NCBI GenBank assembly: GCA_045614925.1
Contig: JAZLDV010000114.1
Location: 1-6,666, forward strand
Origin: JAZLDV01 sp045614925
Lineage (GTDB): Bacteria > Bacillota_I > Bacilli_A > Erysipelotrichales > Coprobacillaceae
DNA: 6,666 nt
Direction: 5' to 3'
Made by a program: the position numbers and the translations under genes. A model generated the notes under the pieces. The model saw only the letters and a program-made list of their open reading frames with translations, was not told where the DNA came from and did not search any database. Positions 6,565-6,666 of this stretch are shown here, piece by piece; position 1 is the stretch's first letter, and every line of letters begins with the position of its first letter.

Positions 6565-6666
6565 TTATCCTAACCAAGCACCTGTTGATGAGAATTTTTG
6601 AACTTTACCATCAATTGTTACAGTTCCTGTTACCATTGCACCATTATCTGTGAAATAGTACCAGAT
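6565..6666 (-). CDS. C-terminal end of a cell-wall-binding-repeat surface protein (5' part outside window)
   Basis: Only the last 33 residues and the stop codon are inside the window. The segment begins IWYYFTDNGAMVTGTVTIDG and ends with KFSSTGAWLG. The W-Y-Y-F, D-x-G-x-M-V-T-G and F-x-x-x-G aromatic/glycine pattern is that of choline- or glucan-binding (cell wall binding) repeats, which hold secreted hydrolases and adhesins on the Gram-positive surface. Such repeats are commonly C-terminal, in agreement with the stop codon here. The catalytic or adhesive part cannot be seen, so the function of the full protein is unknown. Its own terminator follows 7 nt after the stop, and it is not cotranscribed with the hyd genes. 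Confidence 0.85.
   Translation of the reverse strand: MWYYFTDNGAMVTGTVTIDGKVQKFSSTGAWLG

Overview
The window reads as chromosomal DNA of a low-GC Gram-positive anaerobe. The supports are the very AT-rich sequence, strong AGGAGG-type ribosome binding sites, a complete set of [FeFe]-hydrogenase maturases, and two flanking exported proteins with Firmicute-style surface modules (FIVAR, discoidin, cell-wall-binding repeat). A gut Erysipelotrichia-type or Clostridia-type bacterium fits best. That placement is inference from style and content, with no marker gene to prove it.

Every gene lies on the minus strand, so transcription runs from high to low coordinates. From the right edge: (1) the last 33 codons of a secreted cell-wall-binding-repeat protein (6565-6666), closed by a strong intrinsic terminator (6528-6557). 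(2) A promoter (6459-6487) and a leader of about 110 nt, which carries a terminator-like hairpin immediately before the first ribosome binding site. (3) A tightly packed four-gene operon: a TM1266-type small ACT-like protein, hydE, hydG and hydF. The junctions are a 20-nt overlap, an 8-nt overlap and a 10-nt gap. The operon is closed by an intrinsic terminator whose hairpin contains the hydF stop codon. (4) A 108-nt gap with a promoter and inverted repeats. (5) A large secreted protein that runs off the left edge (761 residues visible), with a YdcF/ElyC/SanA (DUF218) domain followed by an Ig-like, a FIVAR and two F5/8 type C (discoidin) domains.

The operon's job is well established from its families. 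HydG splits tyrosine to supply CO and cyanide on an iron-cysteine synthon. HydE, a second radical SAM enzyme, processes that synthon towards the di-iron precursor. HydF, a GTPase with a [4Fe-4S] site, is the scaffold that delivers the 2Fe subcluster to apo-hydrogenase (HydA). hydA is not in the window, so the cell must encode a hydrogenase elsewhere. The TM1266-like protein is usually annotated as an iron-only hydrogenase system regulator, but its mechanism is not known.

The most interesting unexplained element is the hyd operon leader: a terminator hairpin between promoter and first gene, plus a 5-nt segment at the predicted transcript start that could pair with the hairpin's 3' arm. This could be a conditional attenuator, but I recognise no known riboswitch class in it. 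The second point of interest is the fusion of a DUF218 domain to adhesion-type modules. I saw no CRISPR array, tRNA, rRNA or mobile element. No stretch longer than about 220 bases lacks a gene.
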